Shown here piece after piece: positions 29,277 to 37,905 of a DNA stretch of 64,000 nucleotides. The stretch is from Micromonospora lupini str. Lupac 08 (GTDB lineage Bacteria; Actinomycetota; Actinomycetes; Mycobacteriales; Micromonosporaceae): contig NZ_HF570108.1 in NCBI RefSeq assembly GCF_000297395.2, positions 343,673 through 407,672 on the forward strand, given 5' to 3'. The notes beneath the pieces were generated by a model, which had not been told where the DNA came from, did no database searches, and saw only the letters and a program-made list of their open reading frames with translations. Within the stretch, counting starts at the first letter, position 1, and every line of letters begins with the position of its first letter. Position numbers and translations under genes: made by a program.

Positions 29277-31202
29277 GTGGAAGAGACTGTGCAGTACGCA
29301 GAGGCCACGGGCTTGCTCGGCAGCGTCTGGCTGCTGGTGGCGATCCCGCTGGTCAGCGCGGCCGTCCTGCTGCTGCTCGGCCGGCGGGCCGACCGCTGGG
29401 GGCACTGGTTGGGCGTCGCGGCCATCGGCGCCGCGTTCGTGCTCGGGCTGGCGTCCTTCTTCCAGCTGCGTGGCCTGGAGAACAAGTCGGTCGAGCTGAG
29501 CCTCTGGGACTTCATCGCGGTCGGTGACCTGCGGGTCGACTTCGGTCTGCTGTTCGACCCGCTGGCCGCGGTCTTCGTCATGCTGATCACCGGCGTCGGG
29601 TTCCTGATCCACCTGTACGCCGTCGAGTACATGGCGCACGACGGGGGTCGTCGCCGGTTCTTCGCGTACTTCAACCTGTTCGTCGCGGCCATGCTGCTGC
29701 TGGTGCTCGGCAACAACTACGTGATGCTCTACTTCGGCTGGGAGGGCGTCGGTCTGGCGTCGTACCTGCTGATCTCCTTCTGGTACGGGCGGCCGAGCGC
29801 CGCGACGGCCGGCAAGAAGGCGTTCCTGATGAACCGGGTCGGCGACACCGGCCTCGCCATCGGCATCTTCATCATGTTCGCGACGCTGGGCACCACCCAG
29901 TACGACGAGGTGTTCAACGGTGTCGGCGCGCTGACCGGCACCACGGTGCTGGTGCTCGGCCTGCTGCTGCTGCTCGGCGCGGCCGGCAAGTCCGGTCAGT
30001 TCCCGCTGCAGGCGTGGCTGCCGGACGCGATGGAGGGCCCCACTCCGGTGTCGGCGCTCATCCACGCCGCCACCATGGTCACCGCCGGCGTCTACCTGAT
30101 CGCCCGGTCCAACCCGATCTTCTCCGCCAACTCGACGCTCCAGCTCGTGGTGGTGAGCGTCGGCGCGCTCACCCTGCTGATGGGCTGCATCATCGGTGCG
30201 GCGAAGGACGACATCAAGCGGGTGCTCGCCTGGTCGACGGTGAGCCAGATCGGCTACATGTTCCTCGGCGTCGGCCTGGGCGGCGGCGCGTACGCGCTGG
30301 CCATCGTGCACCTGCTGGCCCACGGCTTCTTCAAGGCCAACATGTTCCTGGGCGCCGGCTCGGTCATGCACGGGATGAAGGACCAGGTGGACATCCGCCG
30401 CTTCGGTGGGCTGTCGACGTACATGAAGGTCACCTGGTTGACGTTCATGATGGGCTGGCTGGCCATCATCGGCATGTTCCCGTTCTCGGGCTTCTTCTCG
30501 AAGGAGCCGATCATCGTGGCCGCCTTCGAGCGGGAGGACTGGACCGCCTGGCTCTTCGGCGGGGCGGCGCTGCTCGGCGCGGGGCTGACCGCGTTCTACA
30601 TGACCCGGCTGTTCGTGCTCACCTTCCACGGCCCCAAGCGGTGGACCGAGGACATCGAGCACCCGCACGAGTCGCCGCGGCTGATGACCATCCCGTTGAT
30701 CCTGCTGGCGGTCGGCTCGGTCGGCGCCGGTTTCCTGCTCTCCACGTCCGTCCCGGACTGGCTGACGGCGACCGCGGGGCTGGGCGGCGAGCATGCGGAA
30801 CACGAGGCCGTCCTCCCGCACGCAGTGCTCACCACGCTCTCGTTGGTGGTCACCGTGCTCGGCGCCGGGCTGGCCTGGTTCCTCTTCCGGACCGGTACGG
30901 CCACCGCGCCGCAGCCGGCCGGGATCCTGGTCACCGCCGCCCGGCGCAACCTCTACACCGACGCGGTGAACGAGGCGGTCTTCGAGAAGCCGGGCATCTT
31001 CCTCACCCGGGCGCTGGTCTTCCTCGACAACCGGGGCATCGACGGGCTGGTCAACGGACTCGCCGCGGGTGTCGGCGGCGGTTCGGGCCGGCTCCGGCGG
31101 CTGCAGACCGGTTTCGTCCGCTCGTACGCCACCTCGATCCTGGCCGGTGCGCTGCTGGTGATGGCGGCGTTCCTGGCGGTGCAGGCGGGGTGGTTGGCGT
31201 GA
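29277..31202 (+). CDS. nuoL: NADH-quinone oxidoreductase subunit L
   Basis: 641 residues from a GTG at 29277 with AAGGGG upstream. It is an antiporter-like proton-pumping subunit. Blocks include YFGWEGVGLASYLLI with the key Glu, KAAGKSGQ-type GKSGQFPLQAWLPDAMEGPTP (split here as GKSGQFPLQAW and LPDAMEGPTPVSALIHAATM), and KDDIKRVLAWSTVSQIGYM. The C-terminus carries the lateral helix region. The stop codon overlaps the GTG of a 22-codon frame that fills the gap to nuoM. Confidence 0.97.
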   Translation: MEETVQYAEATGLLGSVWLLVAIPLVSAAVLLLLGRRADRWGHWLGVAAIGAAFVLGLASFFQLRGLENKSVELSLWDFIAVGDLRVDFGLLFDPLAAVFVMLITGVGFLIHLYAVEYMAHDGGRRRFFAYFNLFVAAMLLLVLGNNYVMLYFGWEGVGLASYLLISFWYGRPSAATAGKKAFLMNRVGDTGLAIGIFIMFATLGTTQYDEVFNGVGALTGTTVLVLGLLLLLGAAGKSGQFPLQAWLPDAMEGPTPVSALIHAATMVTAGVYLIARSNPIFSANSTLQLVVVSVGALTLLMGCIIGAAKDDIKRVLAWSTVSQIGYMFLGVGLGGGAYALAIVHLLAHGFFKANMFLGAGSVMHGMKDQVDIRRFGGLSTYMKVTWLTFMMGWLAIIGMFPFSGFFSKEPIIVAAFEREDWTAWLFGGAALLGAGLTAFYMTRLFVLTFHGPKRWTEDIEHPHESPRLMTIPLILLAVGSVGAGFLLSTSVPDWLTATAGLGGEHAEHEAVLPHAVLTTLSLVVTVLGAGLAWFLFRTGTATAPQPAGILVTAARRNLYTDAVNEAVFEKPGIFLTRALVFLDNRGIDGLVNGLAAGVGGGSGRLRRLQTGFVRSYATSILAGALLVMAAFLAVQAGWLA

Positions 31203-31267
31203 CCGACCTGAATACGCCCGCCCCCGCCGGCGGACCACGCATCCACGACGGAGGTAAGGCCGCATAA
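31199..31267 (+). CDS. Possible 22-residue microprotein between nuoL and nuoM
   Basis: A GTG at 31199 overlaps the nuoL stop as GTGA, and the frame ends in TAA, whose last base is the first base of the nuoM ATG (TAATG). The peptide would read MTDLNTPAPAG followed by GPRIHDGGKAA: hydrophilic, with no membrane segment. The MTDLNTP-type opening and the exact fit at both ends are like those of the true genes in this operon. The frame also carries the GGAGG site of nuoM, so it may act only as a coupling leader. Whether the peptide is made or conserved is not known. Confidence 0.45.
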   Translation: MTDLNTPAPAGGPRIHDGGKAA

Positions 31268-32802
31268 TGTCCAACTTCCCGTTCCTCTCGGTGCTCACCG
31301 TGGCGCCGCTGGTGGGCGCCCTGGTGGTGGCCTTCCTGCCGCGCCACCGGCCGGAGCTGGCCAAGCAGGTGGCGTTCGCCTGGTCGCTGCTGGTGCTTGT
31401 GCTCTCGGTGGTGATGTGGGTCAGCTTCAACGCGGGCGGTGACCGGTTCCAGTTCCGGGAGTCGTACTCGTGGATCCCGAACTGGGGCGTCAGCTTCACC
31501 TTCGCCGCGGACGGCATCGCGCTGGTGATGCTCATGCTGATCGCGGTGCTGGTGCCGCTGGTGATCCTGGCGTCCTGGCACGACGCGGAGTCCTCCAAGC
31601 GGTCCATCCCGGTCTACTTCGCGCTGCTGCTCATCCTCGAGAGCACGATGATCGGCGTCTTCGCCGCCGCCGACGTCTTCCTGTTCTACGTGTTCTTCGA
31701 GGTCATGCTGGTGCCGATGTACTTCCTGATCGGCAGCTACGGCGGCCACCAGCGGCAGTACGCGGCGGTGAAGTTCTTCCTCTACTCGCTTGTCGGCGGT
31801 CTGTTCATGCTGGCCGCGGTGATCGGCCTCTGGGTGGTCGGCGGAAAGACCTTCGACTGGCAGGCGCTGTCGCAGGTCGACATCAGCACCGGCACCGAGC
31901 GGTGGCTGTTCCTCGGCTTCTTCCTCGCGTTCGCCATCAAGGCCCCGTTCTTCCCGTTCCACACCTGGCTGCCGGACGCCGGTGGCGCCGCCCCGGCGGG
32001 CGCCGCCGCGCTGCTGGTAGGTGTGCTGGACAAGGTCGGCACGTTCGGGATCCTGCGCTACTGCCTGCCGCTGTTCCCGGAGGCGTCGAAGTGGTTCGCC
32101 CCGTGGGCGCTGGCGCTTGGCGTGATCGGCATCATCTACGCGGCGCTGCTGGCGGTCGGCCAGAACGACCTCAAGCGGCTCGTGTCGTACACGTCGATCG
32201 CGCACTTCGGGTTCATCGGGGTGGGCATCTTCGCGTTCACCACCCAGGCCGGCACGGGCGCGGTGCTCTACATGCTCAACCACGGTCTGGCCACCGGCCT
32301 GCTGTTCCTGGTGGTCGGCATGCTGATCTCCCGGCGTGGCTCGGCGCTGATCAGTGACTTCGGTGGCGCCGGCAAGCTCGTCCCCGTGCTCGCCGGTGTG
32401 CTGTTCTTCGCCGGTCTCGCCTCGCTCGCGCTGCCCGGCACGGCGCCGTTCATCTCCGAGTTCCTGGTGCTGATCGGCACGTTCACTGTGAACAAGCCGG
32501 TGGCGGTCATCGCCACGGTCGGCATCATCCTGGCGGCGGCGTACGTGCTGTGGATGGTGCAGCGAACTACGCAGGGCACGCTCAATCCGACGCTGACCGA
32601 GGTCGACGGGATGCGCCGGGACCTCAACCTGCGCGAGAAGGTAGTGGTCGCCCCCCTCGTCGCGCTGATCCTGCTGCTCGGCTTCTATCCCAAGCCGGTC
32701 ACTGACGTGATCAACCCGGCCGTCCAGGCGACCATGGACGACATCGGCAGCACCGACCCGGCCCCGTCCGTGGGCGGCACCGTCCAGGAGGCAGGCCGGT
32801 GA
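31267..32802 (+). CDS. nuoM: NADH-quinone oxidoreductase subunit M
   Basis: 511 residues, about fourteen membrane helices. Antiporter-like blocks are FYVFFEVMLVPMYFLIG with the conserved Glu, FFPFHTWLPDAGGAAPAG, and QNDLKRLVSYTSIAHFGFI. It is the middle proton-pumping subunit of the membrane arm. A GGAGG site lies ten bases before the ATG inside the preceding mini-frame. Its stop codon begins a repeat element that separates it from nuoN. Confidence 0.97.
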   Translation: MSNFPFLSVLTVAPLVGALVVAFLPRHRPELAKQVAFAWSLLVLVLSVVMWVSFNAGGDRFQFRESYSWIPNWGVSFTFAADGIALVMLMLIAVLVPLVILASWHDAESSKRSIPVYFALLLILESTMIGVFAAADVFLFYVFFEVMLVPMYFLIGSYGGHQRQYAAVKFFLYSLVGGLFMLAAVIGLWVVGGKTFDWQALSQVDISTGTERWLFLGFFLAFAIKAPFFPFHTWLPDAGGAAPAGAAALLVGVLDKVGTFGILRYCLPLFPEASKWFAPWALALGVIGIIYAALLAVGQNDLKRLVSYTSIAHFGFIGVGIFAFTTQAGTGAVLYMLNHGLATGLLFLVVGMLISRRGSALISDFGGAGKLVPVLAGVLFFAGLASLALPGTAPFISEFLVLIGTFTVNKPVAVIATVGIILAAAYVLWMVQRTTQGTLNPTLTEVDGMRRDLNLREKVVVAPLVALILLLGFYPKPVTDVINPAVQATMDDIGSTDPAPSVGGTVQEAGR

Positions 32803-32852
32803 ACGCGAGGAGCGCAGCGCGGCGGAGCCCCGCAGTCGTGAACGAAAGGCCG
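32799..32852 (+). repeat. Intercistronic repeat element between nuoM and nuoN
   Basis: Begins at the GTGA with the nuoM stop: GTGAACGCGAGGAGCG, then a variable GC-rich part, then GAGCCCCGCAGTCGTGAACG and AAAGG. It is the same family as 21168-21220, with the same position relative to the stop codon and the same job of providing the next ribosome binding site. Confidence 0.75.
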
Positions 32853-32857
32853 GCACA

Positions 32858-34411
32858 GTGACCGAGTTGAAATTGCCGTCGCTCGACTACGCGGCGCTCG
32901 CCCCGATCATGATCATGCTGGGCACCGCGTTGCTCGGTGTGCTTGTCGAGGCGTTCGTGCCCCGGCGCACGCGGCACGTGGTGCAGCTGACGGTGGCGCT
33001 GCTGGCCGTCCTCGCCGCGCTGACCATGGTGGTCCTCAACGCCGACGACCGGCTCGTCACGGCCGGTCAGTCCATCGCGGTGGACGGGCCGACGCTCTTC
33101 CTCCAGGGCGCCATCCTGGTGCTGGCCGCGATGGCGCTGCTGCTGATCGGTGACCGGACCGTCGAGCGGGGCGGCGCGTTCGTCGCCCAGGCCGCGGTGA
33201 CCGCCGAGTCGGCCGACGACCGCAAGCAGGCCGAGGGGCGCAACGGGCTCACCGAGGTGTACCCGCTTGTCACGTTCGCGATCGGCGGCATGCTCATCTT
33301 CGTGGCGGCCAACGACCTGCTGACCATGTTCATCGCGCTTGAGGTCTTCTCCCTGCCGCTCTACCTGCTCTGCGCGCTGGCTCGCCGCCGGCGTCTGCTG
33401 AGCCAGGAGGCGGCGATGAAGTACTTCCTGCTCGGCGCGTACGCCTCGGCGTTCTTCCTGTTCGGCGTGGCCCTGATCTACGGCTTCACCGCAGGCGTCC
33501 CGGGCCGTTCGGCCGGGGTCGACTTCGCCACCATCAACGCTGCGGTGTCCGAGTCGCCGGCCAGCCCGGTGCTGCTCTTCGCCGGCATGGCGCTGCTCGC
33601 CATCGGTCTGCTCTTCAAGGCCGCCGCGGCCCCGTTCCACGTGTGGACGCCGGACGTCTACCAGGGCGCGCCGACCCCGGTCACCGGCTTCATGGCCGCC
33701 TGCACCAAGGTCGCCGCGTTCGGCGCGCTGCTGCGCGTCTTCCACGTCGCGTTCGAGGGCGGGGGCTGGGACTTCACGCCGGTGCTCGGTGCGGTGGCGG
33801 TGCTGACCATGCTTGTCGGCGCGGTGCTCGCGGTCACCCAGACGGACATCAAGCGGCTGCTCGCGTACTCCTCGATCGCCAACGCCGGCTATCTGCTGGT
33901 CGGTGTGCTGGCGCCGAGCCGCGACGGGCTGTCCGGCACGATGTTCTACCTGGTCGCGTACGGCTTCTCGGTGCTTGCCGCGTTCGCGGTGGTGACCCTG
34001 GTGCGCGACGCCGACGGTGAGGCCACCCACCTGTCCCGCTGGGCCGGTCTGGGTCGGCGCTCGCCGTTCTACGCAGGTCTGTTCACGTTCATCCTGCTGG
34101 CGTTCGCCGGTATCCCGCTGACCAGCGGCTTCACCAGCAAGTTCGCGGTCTTCGGGCCGGCGCTGGAGGGCGGCCAGGCCTGGCTCGTCATCGCGGGTGT
34201 GCTGACCAGCATGGTGCTGGCGTTCCCGTACCTGCGGGTCGTGGTGATGATGTGGCTGTCCGAGCCGGGCGAGTCCACGCCGACGGTCACCGTGCCGGGC
34301 GGCCTGACCTCCGCCGCGCTGATGATCGGCGTGCTGGCCACCCTGGCGCTGGGTGTCGCCCCCGATCCACTGCTCGACCTGGCTACCGGAGCCGCCGAAT
34401 TCGTGCGGTGA
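32858..34411 (+). CDS. nuoN: NADH-quinone oxidoreductase subunit N
   Basis: 517 residues, the last complex I gene. Antiporter-like blocks are FIALEVFSLPLYLLCALARR with the conserved Glu, KYFLLGAYASAFFLFG, FKAAAAPFHVWTPDVYQGAP and QTDIKRLLAYSSIANAGYLL. The GTG at 32858 is chosen because it follows AAAGG in the repeat element and begins the family N-terminus. A hairpin 18 bases after the stop probably ends the operon. Confidence 0.97.
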   Translation: MTELKLPSLDYAALAPIMIMLGTALLGVLVEAFVPRRTRHVVQLTVALLAVLAALTMVVLNADDRLVTAGQSIAVDGPTLFLQGAILVLAAMALLLIGDRTVERGGAFVAQAAVTAESADDRKQAEGRNGLTEVYPLVTFAIGGMLIFVAANDLLTMFIALEVFSLPLYLLCALARRRRLLSQEAAMKYFLLGAYASAFFLFGVALIYGFTAGVPGRSAGVDFATINAAVSESPASPVLLFAGMALLAIGLLFKAAAAPFHVWTPDVYQGAPTPVTGFMAACTKVAAFGALLRVFHVAFEGGGWDFTPVLGAVAVLTMLVGAVLAVTQTDIKRLLAYSSIANAGYLLVGVLAPSRDGLSGTMFYLVAYGFSVLAAFAVVTLVRDADGEATHLSRWAGLGRRSPFYAGLFTFILLAFAGIPLTSGFTSKFAVFGPALEGGQAWLVIAGVLTSMVLAFPYLRVVVMMWLSEPGESTPTVTVPGGLTSAALMIGVLATLALGVAPDPLLDLATGAAEFVR

Positions 34412-34428
34412 GACGTACCTCGGACACC

Positions 34429-34460
34429 GGGGGCCGGCGCGTGACCGCGTGCCGGCCCCC
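34429..34460 (+). terminator. Hairpin after the nuo operon
   Basis: GGGGGCCGGC (34429-34438) pairs perfectly with GCCGGCCCCC (34451-34460), with GCG/CGC extending the stem inward. There is no T-tract, as is common for terminators in high-GC actinomycetes. It sits between nuoN and the prenyl synthase, so that gene may have its own promoter. Confidence 0.65.
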
Positions 34461-34501
34461 GCTGCGTATCCCCGACCCGGAGCAGGTCGAACGGGTGTGG
34501 C

Positions 34502-35587
34502 ATGGTTGATGGTGTGGTGATTCCGGCTGGCGAGCGTTCAGGTGCCACCGGTTCCGGCGGTCGCCGGGGCCGGGCGAGCACGAGTCAGTTCGGCGCGCTC
34601 GGCCTCCATCTCGCCGATCCCCGCGTCGAGGCGTCCGTGCTGGGGCTGCTGGACGCGGTCGAGATCGAGCTGCGCGACAGTGTGGCAAGCGCCGACCCGT
34701 TCGTCTCGGAGGCGGCCCGCCACCTCCTGGAGGCCGGCGGGAAGCGGTTCCGGCCGCTGCTGGTGGCGCTCGGCGCCCAGTTCGGCGATCCGTCGGGCGC
34801 GCAGGTGGTCCCGGCGGCAGTGGTGATGGAGCTCACCCACCTGGCCACCCTCTACCACGACGACGTGATGGACGAAGCAGCCGTGCGGCGGGGCGCCCCG
34901 AGCGCCAACTCGCGCTGGACCAACTCCGTCGCCATCCTGGTCGGCGACTACCTCTTCGCCCGCGCCGCGGACATCGCGGCCGACCTGGGCCCCGAGGCCG
35001 TCCGGTTGCAGGCGCGCACCTTCGCCCGCCTGGTGCACGGGCAGATCGCCGAGACGGTGGGGCCGCGCGCCGGGGAGGACCCGGTCGCGCACTACCTGAG
35101 CGTGATCGCCGAGAAGACCGGATCGCTGATCGCCACGTCGATCCGGTTCGGCGGCATGTTCGGTGGCGCCCCCGCCGAGCAGATCGAGGCCCTCGCCGGG
35201 TACGGCGAGACCATCGGCGTCGCGTTCCAGCTCACCGACGACCTGCTGGACATCGCGTCCGAGTCGGTGCAGTCGGGCAAGACTCCCGGCACGGACCTGC
35301 GCGAGGGTGTCCCGACGCTGCCGGTGCTCTACGCCCGCGCGGCCGACGACTCCGACGCCTCGTCGGTGCGGCTACGGGAGATCCTGGCGACCGGCCCGTT
35401 GACCGACGACGCGCTGCACGCCGAGGCCCTGGGGCTGCTGCGGGAGAGCCCGGCGCTCAAGCGCGCCCGGGAGACCGTGCGCAGCTACGCCGAGGACGCC
35501 CGCGCGCGCCTGGCCCCGCTCCCCGCGAGCCCGTCACGCCGGGCCCTGGAGTCGCTCTGCGACTACATCGCCGACCGCACCAGCTGA
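34502..35587 (+). CDS. Long-chain polyprenyl diphosphate synthase
   Basis: 361 residues. The first Asp-rich motif is in THLATLYHDDVMDEA, the second in FQLTDDLLDIASES, and the substrate Lys/Arg are in EAGGKRFRPLLVALG. These are the Mg2+-diphosphate sites of all-trans prenyl synthases. Long-chain synthases of this type make the C35-C50 tail that becomes the menaquinone side chain; chain length cannot be fixed from sequence by eye. The position directly after nuoN and near the menaquinone genes supports that role. Residues 1-30 are Gly/Ser-rich, and a GTG at 34514 is an alternative start. Confidence 0.9.
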   Translation: MVDGVVIPAGERSGATGSGGRRGRASTSQFGALGLHLADPRVEASVLGLLDAVEIELRDSVASADPFVSEAARHLLEAGGKRFRPLLVALGAQFGDPSGAQVVPAAVVMELTHLATLYHDDVMDEAAVRRGAPSANSRWTNSVAILVGDYLFARAADIAADLGPEAVRLQARTFARLVHGQIAETVGPRAGEDPVAHYLSVIAEKTGSLIATSIRFGGMFGGAPAEQIEALAGYGETIGVAFQLTDDLLDIASESVQSGKTPGTDLREGVPTLPVLYARAADDSDASSVRLREILATGPLTDDALHAEALGLLRESPALKRARETVRSYAEDARARLAPLPASPSRRALESLCDYIADRTS

Positions 35588-35605
35588 CGCACCCCGTCGG
35601 GCGGG

Positions 35606-36796
35606 TCAGGGGCGGGGCGCGGCGGTCAGCAGGCGGCTGCCCACCAGCATGAGGGCGGCGGCGAGCAGCATCGCCACCGAGGCCGTGGCCCACATCGCCG
35701 GGTAGCCGACGTGCGCGGCGAGCGGGCCGAGGCTCAACGGGCCGAGGCAGCCACCCGCGTACACCCCCGTCTGTGTGATCGAGGTGGCGGCGGCCGGGGC
35801 CTGCGGATGCAGCCGGACCACCGCGAAGTTCATGAGGCCCGGCCACGCCCAGCCCAGGCCGAAGCCGAGCACCACGCCCGCCACCAGCGGCACCGGGCCG
35901 GCCACCGCCAGCAGACCGAGCCCGGCCGCCCCGACCACAAGCATCGCGGCGATGAGCGCGACGTGACCGCCGGCCCGCCGGTCGGCCAGCCCGCCGGCGC
36001 CCACCCGGGCGGCCACGCAGACCGCGCTGCCCAGGGTCAGGGTGAGGCCGGCCAGGCCCGGCGAGAGACCCCGGGCGGCGGCCGAGTCCACCAGGAAGGT
36101 GCCCAGCGCGTTGGCCGCGCTCGCCGCCAACGTCGCCGCCGCGCCGATCACCACCAGGGCCGTCGTGGCCCGGCCCGCGCGCGTCGCGTCGGCCCGTCGG
36201 CCCTGACCGGGCACCTGGCGGGGTACGGCCGGCAGCGTCGTCAGCGCCGCGACGGCCGCGGCCACGAACGCCCAGCGCCAGCCGGCGGTGAGCGCGATCG
36301 TGGGCACCGCCGCGCCGGCCAGCAGGGTGGAGACCGGAATGGCCGCCTGCTTGACACCGAACGACAGCCCCTGCCGATGGGGTGGCACGTGCTGGGCCAG
36401 CGCGGCGTTGCTCGCCAGTTGGCCGAGGGCGTTCGCGGCGGCGCTGAGCGCCAGCAGAGCGAGCAGCACCCCGTACGAGCGGGCGAACGCCGCCACGGCC
36501 AGCATCGACCCGGAGGCCAGCACGATGCCGCTGCGGGCCACCACGGCCGGCCCGTACCGCTCGACGAGCCGGCCGGAGGGCACCGAGGCCAGCGCGCTCA
36601 CACCGAAGTAGACGGACACGGCCAGGCCCAGCCCGGCGGGGGAGAACCCGAGGTCGGCTCCCATCTGCACGGCGAGGCCGCCGAGGAGGAAGACGGGCAG
36701 CACGCAGGCCACGGTGGTGGCGACGGCACCGGCGCTGGCCCGGATCGGGCGGGTCCGGGTGCGGTCTTCGGTGGGGGTGAGGGCGGTGTCGGTCAT
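35606..36796 (-). CDS. MFS transporter
   Basis: 396 residues, twelve predicted helices, short loops. The MFS motif after helix 2 reads SGRLVERYGPAVVARSG. Central helices contain QHVPPHRQGLSFGVKQAA, like the sugar/organic acid branch. Convergent with the prenyl synthase (18-base gap) and divergent from the IclR regulator at 36951, which may control it. Substrate unknown. Confidence 0.85.
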   Translation of the reverse strand: MTDTALTPTEDRTRTRPIRASAGAVATTVACVLPVFLLGGLAVQMGADLGFSPAGLGLAVSVYFGVSALASVPSGRLVERYGPAVVARSGIVLASGSMLAVAAFARSYGVLLALLALSAAANALGQLASNAALAQHVPPHRQGLSFGVKQAAIPVSTLLAGAAVPTIALTAGWRWAFVAAAVAALTTLPAVPRQVPGQGRRADATRAGRATTALVVIGAAATLAASAANALGTFLVDSAAARGLSPGLAGLTLTLGSAVCVAARVGAGGLADRRAGGHVALIAAMLVVGAAGLGLLAVAGPVPLVAGVVLGFGLGWAWPGLMNFAVVRLHPQAPAAATSITQTGVYAGGCLGPLSLGPLAAHVGYPAMWATASVAMLLAAALMLVGSRLLTAAPRP

Positions 36797-36887
36797 CGTC
36801 CGGCAAACCTACGCGAGTCCGGCTCGGACCACTCCTGGTGACCGGTGGCCTACGAGGAGTGGATGGTGATCTGGCATCCTCGACCCG

Positions 36888-36913
36888 AACAGGCATTTCG
36901 CACCCGGCCTGTT
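36888..36913 (+). promoter_or_regulatory. Inverted repeat in the MFS-iclR divergent region
   Basis: AACAGGC (36888-36894) and GCCTGTT (36907-36913) form a perfect 7-bp inverted repeat with a 12-base spacer, 38 bases before the IclR start and about 90 bases before the MFS start. The location suits an operator for the IclR-family protein acting on both genes. Confidence 0.4.
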
Positions 36914-36950
36914 TTTCATATGGTGTAAGTCCCCGGCGGCGGAGGTGGTT

Positions 36951-37733
36951 GTGCGCGACCCCTTGGCAGAACCTTCGGACCTGATCCGCAGCGTCTCCCG
37001 AGCACTGCGGGTGCTCGAGTCGGTCGGTCGCGCCCCGAAGGGCCTGACCGTCAAGCAGATCGCCCGCCGGTGCGAGCTGACCGTGGCCACCACCTACCAC
37101 CTGGTCCGCACGCTCGCGTACGAGGGTTACGTGATCCGTCGGGAGGACGGCACGTACATCGTGGGGCTGGAGGTGGCCGACCGCTACCGCGAGCTGGTGA
37201 CCGCGTTCCGAGGCCCGCCCGTGGTCGGTGAGACGCTGCGCCGGGCCGCCCTGGACACGGGTTACAGCCACTACCTGGGCCGCTTCGTCGGCGGTCAGGT
37301 CGCCATCACCGCGGTGGCCGAGGGGCACCGCTCGCCCTACCTGGAGGACCTGGTCCCCGGCTTCGACGAGGGGGCGCACGCGACAGCCCTCGGCAAGTCC
37401 CTGCTCGCCACCCTCACGACCGAGCAGCGTTTCCGCTACCTGCGTGAGTACGGCATGCGCCCGTTCACCACCGCCACGCTCACCACCACCGAGGCGTTCG
37501 AGGCCGACCTGGCCGCCGGCGACCGGCGCGGGATGCAACTGGAGCTGGGCCAGTTCCGTCAGGGCGTGGCCTGCGCGGCGGTGCTCGTCACGCCGGACAA
37601 GGACATGGAACGTCGGGTCGTGCTGGCCTGCGCCCTGCCGGCGAGCGAGATGATGACCTCCGCGCGGGTCGTCCGGGCCAAGCTGCTCACCGTCGCCCGG
37701 ACGGTCGCCGACGGCATCGCCTCCGACCACTAG
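36951..37733 (+). CDS. IclR-family transcriptional regulator
   Basis: 260 residues from a GTG at 36951, chosen over the GTG at 36945 because GGAGG (36941-36945) is then correctly spaced. The winged helix is at about 10-70 (SRALRVLESVGRAPKGLTVK, then LTVATTYHLVRTLAYEGYV). The effector domain has HATALGKSLLATL and ends with ARVVRAKLLTVARTVADG. Such proteins usually sense small aromatic or sugar acids. The divergent MFS gene at 35606 is the likely target. Confidence 0.9.
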   Translation: MRDPLAEPSDLIRSVSRALRVLESVGRAPKGLTVKQIARRCELTVATTYHLVRTLAYEGYVIRREDGTYIVGLEVADRYRELVTAFRGPPVVGETLRRAALDTGYSHYLGRFVGGQVAITAVAEGHRSPYLEDLVPGFDEGAHATALGKSLLATLTTEQRFRYLREYGMRPFTTATLTTTEAFEADLAAGDRRGMQLELGQFRQGVACAAVLVTPDKDMERRVVLACALPASEMMTSARVVRAKLLTVARTVADGIASDH

Positions 37734-37795
37734 GGCGTGTGTCAGAGCCTCGGTCGAGCCGAGGCGTCCCGCCGCAGGCCGGTTGCCACACGCCC
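37733..37795. repeat. 63-bp palindromic element at the iclR stop codon
   Basis: GGGCGTGTG (37733-37741) and CACACGCCC (37787-37795) are perfect outer inverted arms. Inside lies a second stem, GCCTCGG/CCGAGGC (37747-37765). The first arm shares its G with the last base of the IclR TAG. It looks like a small transposon-end-type or structured RNA element, distinct from the terminator that follows. Confidence 0.6.
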
Positions 37796-37810
37796 TGGAC
37801 CCGCTGGACG

Positions 37811-37849
37811 CCGAGAGGCCCTCTCCCGGGCTGGGAGAGGGCCTCTCGG
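37811..37849. terminator. Bidirectional terminator between iclR and phoX
   Basis: A perfect 17-bp stem, CCGAGAGGCCCTCTCCC (37811-37827) and its complement (37833-37849), with a GGGCT loop. The flanking genes converge here, so it can end both transcripts. Confidence 0.85.
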
Positions 37850-37905
37850 GGCGGTCCAGCGCCGGACCGCCGGGGGTGGACGTCAGCGAACCGTCCGGGG
37901 TGCCG

